A stretch of DNA of 64,000 bases from Ciona savignyi (Eukaryota; Chordata; Ascidiacea; Phlebobranchia; Cionidae). The position numbers and the translations under genes are program-made. The notes under the pieces were generated by a model. The model was not told the DNA's origin. It did no database searches and was given only the letters and a program-made list of their open reading frames with translations. The DNA lies in NCBI GenBank assembly GCA_000149265.1, contig CH003284.1:351039-415038 (forward strand). The letters are read 5' to 3'. Positions within the stretch are counted from its first letter, which is position 1. Each line of letters opens with the position of its first letter. Positions 1-19,500 of this stretch are shown here, one piece after another.

Positions 1-2
1 TT

Positions 3-7539
<7,537 letters not shown>

Positions 7540-8110
7540 CTCCGAGATGCATGTCCAGGGATCGACTTCCCTGTTTTCCCCGGGAACACGACTAATTGTT
7601 CCGATGAATAAGGAAATCCATATTTTTTATTTTATTTTGCACTTTTTTCAAAGCGCCCCGGTATAAAGTTTGGTTTTAAACGTCGTTGGACCCGGTGCTG
7701 CCTCAGTTGTTCCCTGCGGTTTCAACCTGCCTCCCTGTGTCCCAACTGCCCGTGCGGAGGCCTGTTATCGCACGATCCCACCGATCCGAAATATGTCCCA
7801 GTTTTAGCCGATATTTTGTATGGTAATTGTTCGCCCGGCTGCGCTGGGCACTATATCCTTGGTTTTTTCGTTCTAAAGTTGGGACGTTTTACTTTATGAA
7901 ACAGCGTATATCGATATGCAGTACTAGGGACTGTTAATGGATAAAATTTCTCCCAAGTGTGGATGGTAAATTTACCGACATATTCGTCTCTGCGCTAGCA
8001 TCGTTAGTTGTTATTTCTGTTAAATCGTTATTTCGTTCTTGTTTTCAATTCCGATTAAAACCCGACATCTCTATCCTGGCACTCAGGACCCATCAATACA
8101 TAGATTAAGG

Positions 8111-8116
8111 AATAAA
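8111..8116 (+). terminator. Candidate polyadenylation signal of the calcineurin gene
   Basis: AATAAA lies about 570 nt after the calcineurin stop and before the first recognisable SINE on that side. It would give a 3' UTR of about 0.6 kb. No cleavage site can be fixed from sequence alone. Confidence 0.4.
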
Positions 8117-8144
8117 CCGGATTATTTCGAACTTCTGTTTGTGT

Positions 8145-8225
8145 TGGTCTGACCGGATAGATTGGTGGATTAATTCGTCGTCTTTCAACTCCAGGGTTGT
8201 AGGATCGGAACCGGTGAAGTGTTTT
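8145..8225 (+). mobile_element. SINE-A head fragment
   Basis: Only the tRNA-like portion (gaccggatagattggtggat, gggttgtaggatcggaacc), directly upstream of a longer copy. Confidence 0.5.
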
Positions 8226-8266
8226 CTTTTATTTGGGAAAGTCTTTTAGGATAGAATGAGATAGAA

Positions 8267-8558
8267 ATTATCCGATCGATTAGCTCGGTGGGCGAGTGCG
8301 TCGCCTTGCAGCCGAATGATTGTAGGCTTGAACCTGGTCGCCAGCTAGTCGGTTGTGTCCTTGGGCAAGGCACTAAACGGACATTGCCTGAATACAGTGG
8401 ATAAATGGGTGCTGCTAGATTAAAGGCACGTCTAAATTAAACAACACACTGTGATAGCTCCGCTAACTCGACGATAACGATTGCCTGTATGCTAACCCCA
8501 TCAAATTTTCCCATTCACGGAAATGAACATGAATATTCTATCCTATAGTATATCCTAA
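8267..8558 (+). mobile_element. SINE-A copy downstream of calcineurin
   Basis: Full head to tail: gtgggcgagtgcgtcgcctt, ccttgggcaaggcactaaac, and a tail aatattctatcctatag. Moderately diverged. Confidence 0.78.
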
Positions 8559-8770
8559 TCGGATGTTTATTCCGTTGAAGGGGAAATAGTGTCCCTTAAT
8601 CTCTATTAAGGAACACTAGAGCACAATAATGCGCACTGCGCGGTCAACCAAATTGTCGGGACAGCTGTTCCGAGGAGGCAACCGTTTTTTTACGGAAAGA
8701 GTACAGTTAAACCTTCAAAACATCTATTTGTGTAAAATCGCAGCGAATACATGCTACCTGCAATAAAAAG

Positions 8771-9001
8771 GTGATTTGCCCGGTTATTCTGACGGTTGTT
8801 CAATCGAAAGGTTTCAGGTGCGATACTGGTCGCTATCTGGTCGGTTATGTCCTACTACCAAATTGAAGGAATGTGTCTATTATACACAACACACTGCAAT
8901 AGCTCCGGTAACCCGACGATGGGCGCGAGGTGATCTGACGATTGCCCGTGTGTTAACCAACTTGGTTTTCCCATTCACGGGGATAAACATGAATATCCTA
9001 T
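8771..9001 (+). mobile_element. SINE-A copy with internal deletion
   Basis: Head and 3' half are joined (gtcctactaccaaattgaag), losing about 60 bp of the body; ends acatgaatatcctatgg. Confidence 0.75.
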
Positions 9002-9356
9002 GGTGGGTCATTTGGTTGTAAGTCGGTGAATGCTCCGTCGGTCTGCATTATAACGCAAATGTGCAGGATCGACATAAGCTGCTGACCAGAACTTGCTGCA
9101 GAGCCAACAGAGCTGTATTTTTACAGTGCTAAGGTTTGAACTATAGTAATTTTGAAACCATATTCGCAAAAACTGCATTTTAGCCAATGCACGCCGGCTG
9201 TATTCATTCCGTTATCACCTCATGACGTCATTGATACTTACCACCACGTGACGTCATTGACACTTTGAGCAGTTTTTTTCCATCTACGTCATCATTTGCT
9301 GTATAAAGCGTTCTGCGATCATTAAGTTAAATGCGGAGTTAGTCGTTGTTTTGATT

Positions 9357-9500
9357 GTCCGGCGAATTAGCTCGGTTGTTCAGTGTGACCGATACATATA
9401 CCAAGTATAAAAACGTTCTAAGGGACGAGCCCACAGTGGTTCTGCGGGGCCAGGGGTTTTTCAACGTGTTTAATTGGCCGGGACCAGTTCCCAGGATCCG
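9357..9500 (+). mobile_element. SINE-B, degraded
   Basis: Matches gaccgatacatatacc and gacgagcccacag of the second tRNA-derived family. Accounts for part of the open frames on both strands here. Confidence 0.45.
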
Positions 9501-10099
9501 CTGCCGTCTATACCTGATGTATAAATCTTCGTCCCGACCCCATATGTACCCACATGGCGTGGAGCTAAACTCGACTGGCAGCGGAACCTCCACTAAATAG
9601 AAAAACCAGAAAACTACATTCGTAGTGTATTAGGATTTTTTTAACTAACACCGATTACTCGCAGTGTAAACTGTATTCAAAATTAGGATAAACATTTCGG
9701 TCTGGTTTGGTTGGGTGATGCTGTTACAAACAAACTCAAAGACAACTTGTATCTACCATTTTAGCTGCGTAAGATGTAATTACGGAAAATCATAAGATAA
9801 ACTTCAGCAGATTTTATTTGAAAATCAATTTTTCGTTTTTTTATACTGGGTTAAGTTATGAACCCGTTACAGGTTGACCTCAAGACCGTTTTTTTGTATT
9901 TAATTATGATGTGTGTCTGTGGCGTTAACCATTCGGACACACGACTGTCTTAGTAATATCTAGTTTTATTTTTACATACACTGGTAAATATATACCAGCG
10001 AGCTTGTGTGGAAATTCAATAATTTATTTAGGTTTTCGTTAGCGAATCTCCGGTTATATACCGACACTAATAAAGCTATAAACCTAATAGCGTGGGGTG

Positions 10100-10340
10100 T
10101 TATCTTTTAGCCAGAGGTTGCAGAAATTGGTCGCTAGCTAGTCGGTTGTGTCCTCGGCTAGGCACTTAACGAACGTTACATAACCCAGCAGATTATTTTT
10201 TCTATCAAATTGAAGGAACGTCCGAACCATTTCAAAGACATTGCAAAAGCTCCGATAACACGACAGTGGACGAGAGGTAATCAAGAAACCACATTCAACT
10301 AGAGATTTCAAATCACCGCATTTCCATAGGAATATCCAGT
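10100..10340 (+). mobile_element. SINE-A copy, degraded, 3' of CLPX
   Basis: ggtcgctagctagtcggttg, agctccgataacacgacag and ataggaatatcc remain; strongly diverged. It may supply the CLPX 3' end region. Confidence 0.6.
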
Positions 10341-10346
10341 TTTATT
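10341..10346 (-). terminator. Candidate polyadenylation signal of CLPX
   Basis: TTTATT on the plus strand (AATAAA on the minus strand) lies about 235 nt downstream of the CLPX stop, at the edge of a degraded SINE copy. It is the nearest consensus hexamer I noticed; weakly supported. Confidence 0.35.
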
Positions 10347-10581
10347 ATCACATGAAATTCGTGGCAGATTCTAACTTGGAAAATAAATACTCAGTTAAGT
10401 TAAAACTTCCACACAACACCGCGCATGGGAAAAAGAGACAACGCAATAAGCACAGTAAGCAAACATCTTCGGCACATACAATGAACTGGGTTTGTGCATT
10501 TTCTAGTCGTAATGATCCTACATTTCTTACTAGGCTAAATAAAGGAAGTAAAAGTCGAATAAAACGGGAAATATTGCGATT

Positions 10582-13500
10582 CTACTCTGACAGCGCCGCG
10601 ACGGCGACCGGTTCACTCGATTCGGCGGCGTGTGGCTCTTTAGCGGCGCCTGGTGGCTGGACTTCGTCATCGGAAGGCTTGAAGATGTAGTGAGCCTTTT
10701 TCTTCTCTTTGACTACGTCCTCGTCGATACATACCCCGATGATGTCACTTCCGGGTACGTCATACATGGGGTCCAATAAAAGTTGCTCCTGCGAAGGGGG
10801 TGGGTTAGTGCGTGGCCTTTCAGTGGAAGGGTTAAAGGTTCGAAACTGGTCGCTAGCTAGTTGAGTATAAAACTGACTAACGCTCCAGCAAGTTCCATTA
10901 CCGTGACGCAGCAAACATACCATGACGCAGCAAACATACCATGACGCAGCAAACCCATCGTGACGCAGCAAACCCATCGTGACGCAGCAAACCCATCGTG
11001 ACTCAGCAAACCCACCATGACGCAGCAAACCTACCATGACGCAGCAAACCCACAGTGACTCAGCAAAACCTACCATGACGCAGAAAAACCACCATGACGC
11101 AGCTAACCCACCATGACGCAGCTAACCCACCATGACGCAGCTAACCCACCATGACGCAGCAAACCTACCATGACGCAGCAAACCCACCATGACGCAGCAA
11201 ACCCACCATGACGCAGCTAACCCACCATGACGCAGCAAACCCACCATGACGCAGCAAACCCACCATGACGCAGCTAACCCACCATGACGCAGAAAAACCA
11301 CCATGACGCAGCAAACCCACAGTGACTCAGCAAAACCTACCATGACGCAGAAAAACCACCATGACGCAGCAAACCTACCATGACGCAGCAAACCCACCAT
11401 GACGCAGCAAAACCACCATGACGCAGCAAAACCACCATGACGCAGCAAAACCACCATGACGCAGCAAACCTACCATGACGCAGCAAACCCACCATGACGC
11501 AGCAAAACCACCATGACGCAGCAAAACCACCATGACGCAGCAAACCTACCATGACGCAGCAAACCTACCATGACGCAGCAAACCTACCATGACGCAGCAA
11601 ACCACCATGACGCAGCAAACCTACCATGACGCAGCAAAACCACCATGACGTAGCAAACCTACCATGACGCAGCAAACCTACCATGATAGATCGCAGTCCA
11701 CGGGCTCCAGTCTTACGTTCCAGAGCGAGATCGGCGATCGCTCGTAATGCGGCTGGGGTGATCGCGAGGTCAGACTTGTCCATGTTGAACAACGCCTGTC
11801 GGACGGGAAGGACAGTATGTTATAACTTCATGCGTACTGATGAACTACGTGCTAATGGTAGGGTGTTTATGCTTCATCCCCGTGGATTGGAAAATGCAGA
11901 GGTTACCACACAGGCAATCGTTAGTTTATCCTGCTTATTGGCTTGAAGGGTTATTGCCTTTTAGTCGAAGGGTTGCAGGTTCGAAACTGGTCACTAGCTG
12001 GTCGGTTGTGTCCTTGGGCAAGGCACTTAAAATACATCGCCTAAACCCAGCAGATTAATGGGTTTTACCAAATTAAAGGAACGTGTAAATCATATACATT
12101 TGCCACCTAAAAATAGTGATTACCCACACTATTTTATGATACCAAAAGTTGAGAATATAAATAAAGCAACTATTCACACCTATAACAGCACAATAACTCA
12201 ACAGCGAGCACACGGTACCTAAAAAGCCTAACAAATCAAAGTGAAATGTTAAAGATAGGAACCTCGAATTGCGGGACGACTGCGTTACGCGGTTCGGTGA
12301 GAATCTTCGTGAGATGTTCGTTGGACAAACTGTGCAACGGAACGGTTATTGGGAGGCGACCGACAAACTCTGGGATCATACCAAAGCCGACCAGATCACT
12401 GTGAATAAATAAACTCGTCTTGATATGTTTTTAAATGTACTGGTTTATGAGATAAGTAGGTATATGTCGCCATAATGTTGGCTACATGTTAACTGGGACA
12501 TGCAAGAAACAATAAAAATACAATGTTTTAATTTCGTTTTTTTGCTGCTATAGTACATTACAGAACAATGGCATTATCAAGTTAAGGAGGAAGTTAAAAA
12601 CGTTAAAACACGTCATTGAATACACACGGTATAACTGAGAGCTCGAAATGACGTGGCCGTTAAAGCTTACATTCTCAAATTAAAACGAAAGTGATTGAAA
12701 ACTTTAAACCAAAATTTGTAACAATTCATCCACACACCTAAAATCAGAATGCGGCCACGAGGTGAATTACAAATTCACGAGGATACAAATGTGCCAACCA
12801 TGCAACTGAACCCAGCAGATTAATGGGTTCTGCCAAATTGAAGGAACATGTGAATCATACACAACACACTGCAATAGCTCCGGTAACCCGATCATAAGAT
12901 TAGTGCGTCGCCTTTCAAGCAAAAGGTTGCAGGTGCGAAACTGGTCGCTAGCTAGTCGGTTGTGTCCTTGTGCAAGGCACTTAACGGACATTGTCTGAAC
13001 CCAGCGGATTAATGGGTTCTACCAAATTGAAGAAACGTGTCTATCATACACAACACACTGCAATATCCCACCTTGCCTCCGTGTGTTTCAAGAACTCGTC
13101 GCGCTCCTTATTTTCCTCGATTGCGGACTTGAGGGGGTTTTGTTCGAACCCCATCATCTGCTGTTTGACTTTCGGTCGGCTGCTCGTCTGCGTGTGTTGG
13201 CTGAATCCAAGCGACTGGAAAGATTGGAGGTTTGATCAACTGTGGTATTAGTTGTCGGCTACAGTTTTCCATTATTAGTTGGTTGGTTATCAGTTAGTTA
13301 TTAAACTTTTTTTTAAGAAAATGAGAAAAAAAAGAATTATTTATTTTTCGAGAAATGGTTAATCGTTAAACCATTTTTTTTTGATCAGTTAACCATTATC
13401 AAAGTGTACCTATAAGCATGATCAGTCAGAATTTCTGCCTCATAAAACAAATGAACAAAAACGAAAAAATAACAAAAAATAGTAAAAACAACAAAAAACA

Positions 13501-16500
13501 GGGAACAGAAAAAAAAACGGGGAAAAACAAAAAAAACAGGAACAAAAAAATTGTAAAAACAACAAAATATTGAAAAAAATGAACAGATAAAGGAACAAAA
13601 CCACAGAAAAAAAACAGATTAAACAAAACAACAGATAAAAGCACACGGATTATGACATTACCTTCTCGTTCATTCGTCGAGATATAAACTTCTCCAACCC
13701 ATTGAAAGCACCGGATGCAACGAACAATATATTCGTGGTGTCCACTACGACCGAATCGCCGCGTAATTTACGGGAATTGCGTTCTGGGACGTTCACCACT
13801 GTCCCTTCAAGCATTTTCAACAATCCCTGGGAAAAAATTGAGTCAGTTTTACTCATACTTAATCAGTGAAGCTGTTAAACAATGCAGAAATATTTTACTC
13901 TGTAAATATTAAAAAAAATACACAATTTTCTTTCACTAAACACTGGTCAAAACTGTTACAAAATACAGAAGTTGTTTTAAAAAACGCCTAAAACTGTTAA
14001 AAAGCAGAATTTTCGGGTGCCTCTAAATACTACAGGACCGCTTGGATCGCTTGGATCACTTAGATTGATATGGAAAGTAATTCTAACCCTGTCCCAAACA
14101 CTAATCTCAACCCCAGAACTAACTTTAACCCCAACCCTAACATTAATATCATGGCTTTTGTAATTACGAAGTAACAATAATTTGGGTAATCCCCCTAACC
14201 CACCCCTCACCTGTTGAACACCCTCACCCCCGACATCTCGCAACTGGTGGATCCCCGGGACGCTACTGATCTTATCCACCTCATCAAGGAACACGATACC
14301 TGGGTTCAAAGAGTCGTTGACGCCAAAACGCGAGATCTAATTTTGCTCTTCAGAGTTTCTTATTCAAATAGAAGGATTTTCGAACAGAAATAGATGGATT
14401 TTAACAACAATTAAATATAAGGATTTTTTTGAAATAATTGATTCTAAGACACCAAAAATGTTTCTTTTTATTTAAATACACCAAGATTTTGGATTCAAAT
14501 AGTTGATAGATTGTAATAGTTAATGACGCTAAACGCTAGATCTAATTTTGCTTAAAATTACACAAGAATCCAGAGTCCCGTATTCAAATAGAGAGATTTT
14601 TGAACAGAAAAAGATGGATTTTAATAAACTATAGAGGTTTATGTTCCCTATTCATATAGAAGAATTTTCAAATAGAAATAAAATTTTTCATTTAATATAA
14701 TTGATTCTAAGACATTTTGGATGTTTCTTTTTATTCAACTTTGTTTTATCCAAAAACAAAGATTTTCGAATAGAAATAGATTTATACTTTTAGCGTTTTC
14801 ATTCAAATACAAAGATTTTTATTAGAAATAGACGGATTTTAATGGACTGTAGATGATTATACATACTGAGCCGAACCTAAGCTTAAACTCACCTTTCTCT
14901 GCGCGTTCAACATGCCCTCCTGCGTCTTGCAGCAACTTCGCGATCACCGATTCGATGTCCTCGCCCACGTAACCCGCCTGGGTGAGGGTGGTGCAATCGC
15001 ATATCGCGAACGGGACGTCCAGACAACGGGCTAGAGTCTGGGCCAGAAGTGTCTTGCCTTGGGAAATCATTACAGCTGGTTAGGATAGGATATTCATGTT
15101 TATCCCTGTGAATGGGAAAACCAAGGGGGTTAACACACAGGCAATCGTCAGATCACCTCGCGCCGACCGTCGGGTTACCGGAGCTATTGCAGTGTGTTGT
15201 ACTGTTGTGTATGGTCTTTAATTTAGTCGAACCCATCATTCATCATTTAGTGGGTGAAATTTAATTAAAAGAATGGGCAAAAGTGTTGTGAACTTTACTA
15301 ATGCAAAGGGCAACATAAAGGTTGGGAAACACTGCCATAAAGTAAGAGAAAGCACACATAACCCAACGGACCCAGTGGATTGATGGGTTCTACCAGATTG
15401 AAGGAATGTGTCTATCATACCCAACACACTGCAATAGCTCCGGTAACCCGACGGTGGGCGCAAGGTGATCTGACGATTGCCTGTGTGTTAACCCGCTTGG
15501 TTTTTCCATTCACGGAGATAAAGATGAATATCTTATCGTAATATCGGAAAACTATTTCGGGCGGCTACCACCAATGATGTCGCATCTTACCGGATCCAGT
15601 AGGTCCGAGCATGAGGATGTTGCTCTTCTCGAGCGTGATCTGGGATCGCTCGTCATCGAGGTTCATCTTCGCAACATCACTTTTCTCCTCCTCACGGGGT
15701 CGGACCCCGGTTTTATGGGGAACCCCCGCGATATGCAGGACGTCTGTGGTAGAAGGGTCAATAATCATTGGAGTTATGCAGAAACTACAATTAAGCTGAA
15801 TCAGCAGAAAAAAGGTGACAATTTAGCTAAATCAGCAGAAAAAGGTGACAATTCAGCTAAATCAGCAGTTAAAGGTGACAATTCAGCTAAATCGCTTAAT
15901 AAATTGATTTTTTTACATACGGCGCCCCATTACAAACATGGAGATCAATGTAAAGAAGCAGAATATAACAATAAAAAATAAAGATCTGTCTGTTTGGAGT
16001 AAAATCTGTCTTTTCTGTTGGCATTTTATGCATCAAATGACATAATTTTAGTAATCTCTAATAGTAAATTGGAGAACTAACAAAATCTTTACTGGTGTCA
16101 AGCTTGTAAGTGGATGATTGGTTATGCTTAAATTATATATGTATGTATTCTCATAATTTTATTTCCTTAGCCCAACTAGAGGTTTGTTAAATACAAATAA
16201 ATGGATGCTAAGATTTGTGGCTACTTTCACATAATTTTAAGAGAGGCAATTTTCCATCGAAATCCTGGACACTATCATAGAAGTTAAATATTTTTAATTT
16301 AGTATTCACACAATTGGGATGGATATGAGGAGAAACAACCAAGATGATAAATTGGCAATTAATTCTCAGTGGGGGGCCTTGAACATGGTGGTCCACTACC
16401 AAATTTATCAAAGTTAGCAGGTGCTAGTAGATTGGTCAGAGTGTTGTGTTATAATCATCCTTTCATACTGTAAAACTAAAGTCATATCAGCCAATCATGT

Positions 16501-19500
16501 TATAAAACTAAAATCATATCAACCAATCAACTTATAAAACTAAAGTTATAACAACCAATCAACTTATAAAACTAAAGTTATATCAACCAATCAACTTATA
16601 AAACTAAAGTTATATCAACCAATCAACTTATAAAACTAAAGTTATATCAACCAATCAACTTATAAAACTAAAGTTATATCAACCAATCAACTTATAAAAC
16701 TAAAGTTATATCAACCAATCAACTTATAAAACTAAAGTTATATCAACCAATCAACTTATAAAACTAAAGTTATATCAACCAATCAACTTATAAAACTAAA
16801 GTTATATCAACCAATCAACTTATAAAACTAAAGTTATATCAACCAATCAACTTATAAAACTAAAGTTATATCAGCCAATCAACTTATAAAACTAAAGTTA
16901 TATCAACCAATCAACTTATAAAACTAAAGTTATATCAACCAATCAACTTATAAAACTAAAGTTATATCAATTCCAATCAACTTATAAAACTAAAGTCATA
17001 TCAGCCAAAACTTATAAAATCCACTATGATAACTTAATTGTGGACACAAACGTGTTTGTTAGCTGCTGTGCTATTACAAAACATATATAGAGCTAAAGTT
17101 AGGAGATACCCTTGCTAAGTTTCTTTTTATTCTGCTCACTTGCCAGATCAATTTCTTCATTTGAGTGCTTGTACTTTTCATATAAATAATCTGTTCATAA
17201 AATGAGAAATATCTGTAACTGCAACAGGGCCAAAAATCCATTAAATTTCGGGCGAGTAAGAATTCACTCGTGAGTGGAAGCTCATGCGAGTAAATCTTAC
17301 ATGCGAGTAAATCGTTTAACACAACCGTTTTTTTTATGATGAAGTATTATAGACTTCATAGTCATACGCGCCATGTGTATAATAAAACAGTCGCAATGAT
17401 GCGGATTTGTTTTTTATTTCCCTTTACGACGTTTAAATAGAAAACGGTCGTGGTAAACGTTAGTTACTTATTTATTTTCAAAAGTAAATTCTTACTCGCG
17501 TGGATTTTTGGCCCCGCAGTATTCTTTAACCTTTAGCTTTCAGTCAAATAAACATTTCCACTGCTCATTCTATTCCTTTTCCTGTTTTTTATGTTTATTA
17601 TGAAATGCTATTCACAGGCACCTTTAATGATGGGATAACAAGCTTAGCTCTTCTCATTTAGGCATATACCTGGCTGCCCAAATGTATTAATGAAACAATT
17701 AAAAAAATTTGCAGATATTTGTTATATAAGTAAATTTATGAAAGAAATATAAAATCTAATAAAATATACATTGCAAATACATTGTTAGTTAAAACTAAGG
17801 ATATTATGTCTGTATGGTAAACCACTGTCATAATGTATTACGCGTTTCCTTCGGATATCAAGTTTCAAGAATGTGATTGAGCAGTTGTTTATATTACCGG
17901 TCTTGTGGCTGAGAGGTTATATGGGATAGGATATATTCAGGTTTATCCCCACGGATGGGAAAACCAAAGGGGTTAACACACGGGCAATCGTCAGATCACC
18001 TCGCGCCCATCATCGGGTTACCGGAGCTATTGCAGTGTGTTGTATATGCTACACACGTTCAATATAGTAGCGTCGAATGAAAAACGTGCTGTGTTCGATT
18101 TCCATACACAGGAAGTTATTTTTTATACTTTAGTAACACACACCACTAGGATATAACGAATAAGACCCATTTCCTACTTGCTGTTAGTTTATGACTCTAT
18201 GAGTCACCAATAAAAACATAAACAAATCTAACCAACAAATCCAATCTGCTGATGATGGCAAATTTATAATATTTTCATCAGAACCAAAACACAAAAAGTA
18301 TGTTGATGTTAAGCAAGTTATTCGTTATTGTGCTTGTATAATCTAAAATAATAAAACTTGTTCACGTATGTTTTTTTAATCATTATTACAGGAAAATATT
18401 TCTTCCGACCTATTGTACAGCATTGGTACTATGAAACTTAATTATTCGTTTGTGTTATGTTATGGTTAAGACATCTTTTGTTAAGCCATCAATCAAAACT
18501 AAATACACTGTGTTATGCCATGTACACAGGGTGTAAGCAAAATACTGAAAACATAAAACACAACGGATTGCATATAACAGTTAATATGTGCCACATTAGC
18601 TTACCTTTGGAGGAATATATATGCGACCCTTCAGGCTCTGGTGCAGGGGTTGGCTTTGTTAGTGGTAGGTTCTTAAATATCCGCTTGTAGTGGTTATACA
18701 CTGCGACCGAAAGAACCTTTTTCGCGTGACTTTGACCAACCACATATTTATCAAGAAATTCACAGATCTGGCAAATGTTTCAGCTTAGACAAGGAACATT
18801 TATCTTTATATGTGTCGATAGGATAGGATATTCATGTTTATCCCTTTGAATGGGAAAATCAAAGGAGTTAATAAACAGGCAATTGTCAGAACACCTCGCG
18901 CCCATCGTCAAGTTACCGGAGCTATTGCAGTGTGTTGTATATGATTCACGAGTTCCTTCAATTTTAGTAGAACCCATCAATCCGCTGGGTTCAGGCAATG
19001 TTTGTAAAGTACCTTGCCGAAGGACCCAACCGACTAGCTAGCGACCAGTTTTGCTGCAACATTTTGATTAAAAGGCGACGCACTTAAACCCTCATTGTGC
19101 TACCTTGCAAATATATATGTAGACTTCTATAATAAGTCTGACCGGTTAGTCTGGTGGTTTAGTACGACACCTTTTAACCGAATGGTTGCAGTTTCGAAAC
19201 TGGACGTTAGCTAGTTGGTTGTGTCCTCAAGCAAGGCACTAAGCGGACATTGCCCGAACCTAGGGGTATGATGGGTTTTACCAAATTGAAAAAAAGGTCT
19301 TAATACTCTGAATCATACACAATACACAGCAATAGCTCTGGTAACCCGACAGTGGGCGTGAGGTGATCTGCCGATTGCCCGTGTTGTAACCCCCTTGGTT
19401 TTCCAATTTATGTGTGATAACCCTTTGGAATAAACATGAATGCTCCCCATCTATCATGAAAANNNNNNNNNNNNNNNNNNNNNNNNNNNNNNNNNNNNNN

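Larger units (their letters stand above)
7540..10581. other. Convergent intergenic region between calcineurin and CLPX
   Basis: Holds the calcineurin 3' UTR (to about 8.1 kb), SINE copies at 8145-8225, 8267-8558, 8771-9001 and 10100-10340, a degraded second-family SINE near 9357-9500, and AT-rich unassigned DNA. The open frames of about 80 codons near 9339-9600 on both strands fall on that degraded SINE. I see no gene here. Confidence 0.6.

Noticed and set aside
10896-11792. Minus-strand open frames rich in [14 protein letters not shown]
   Set aside because: By-products of the 19-bp minisatellite; only the exon 10 part (11682-11795) is coding.
13426-13646. Minus-strand frames rich in F, L and V resembling a membrane protein
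   Set aside because: Translation of an A-rich (antisense T-rich) low-complexity intron tract.
15743-15790. Alternative CLPX exon 4 acceptor after ttgtag
   Set aside because: In the required phase it meets a stop within four codons; the accacag acceptor at 15744 gives the conserved VLHIAG reading.
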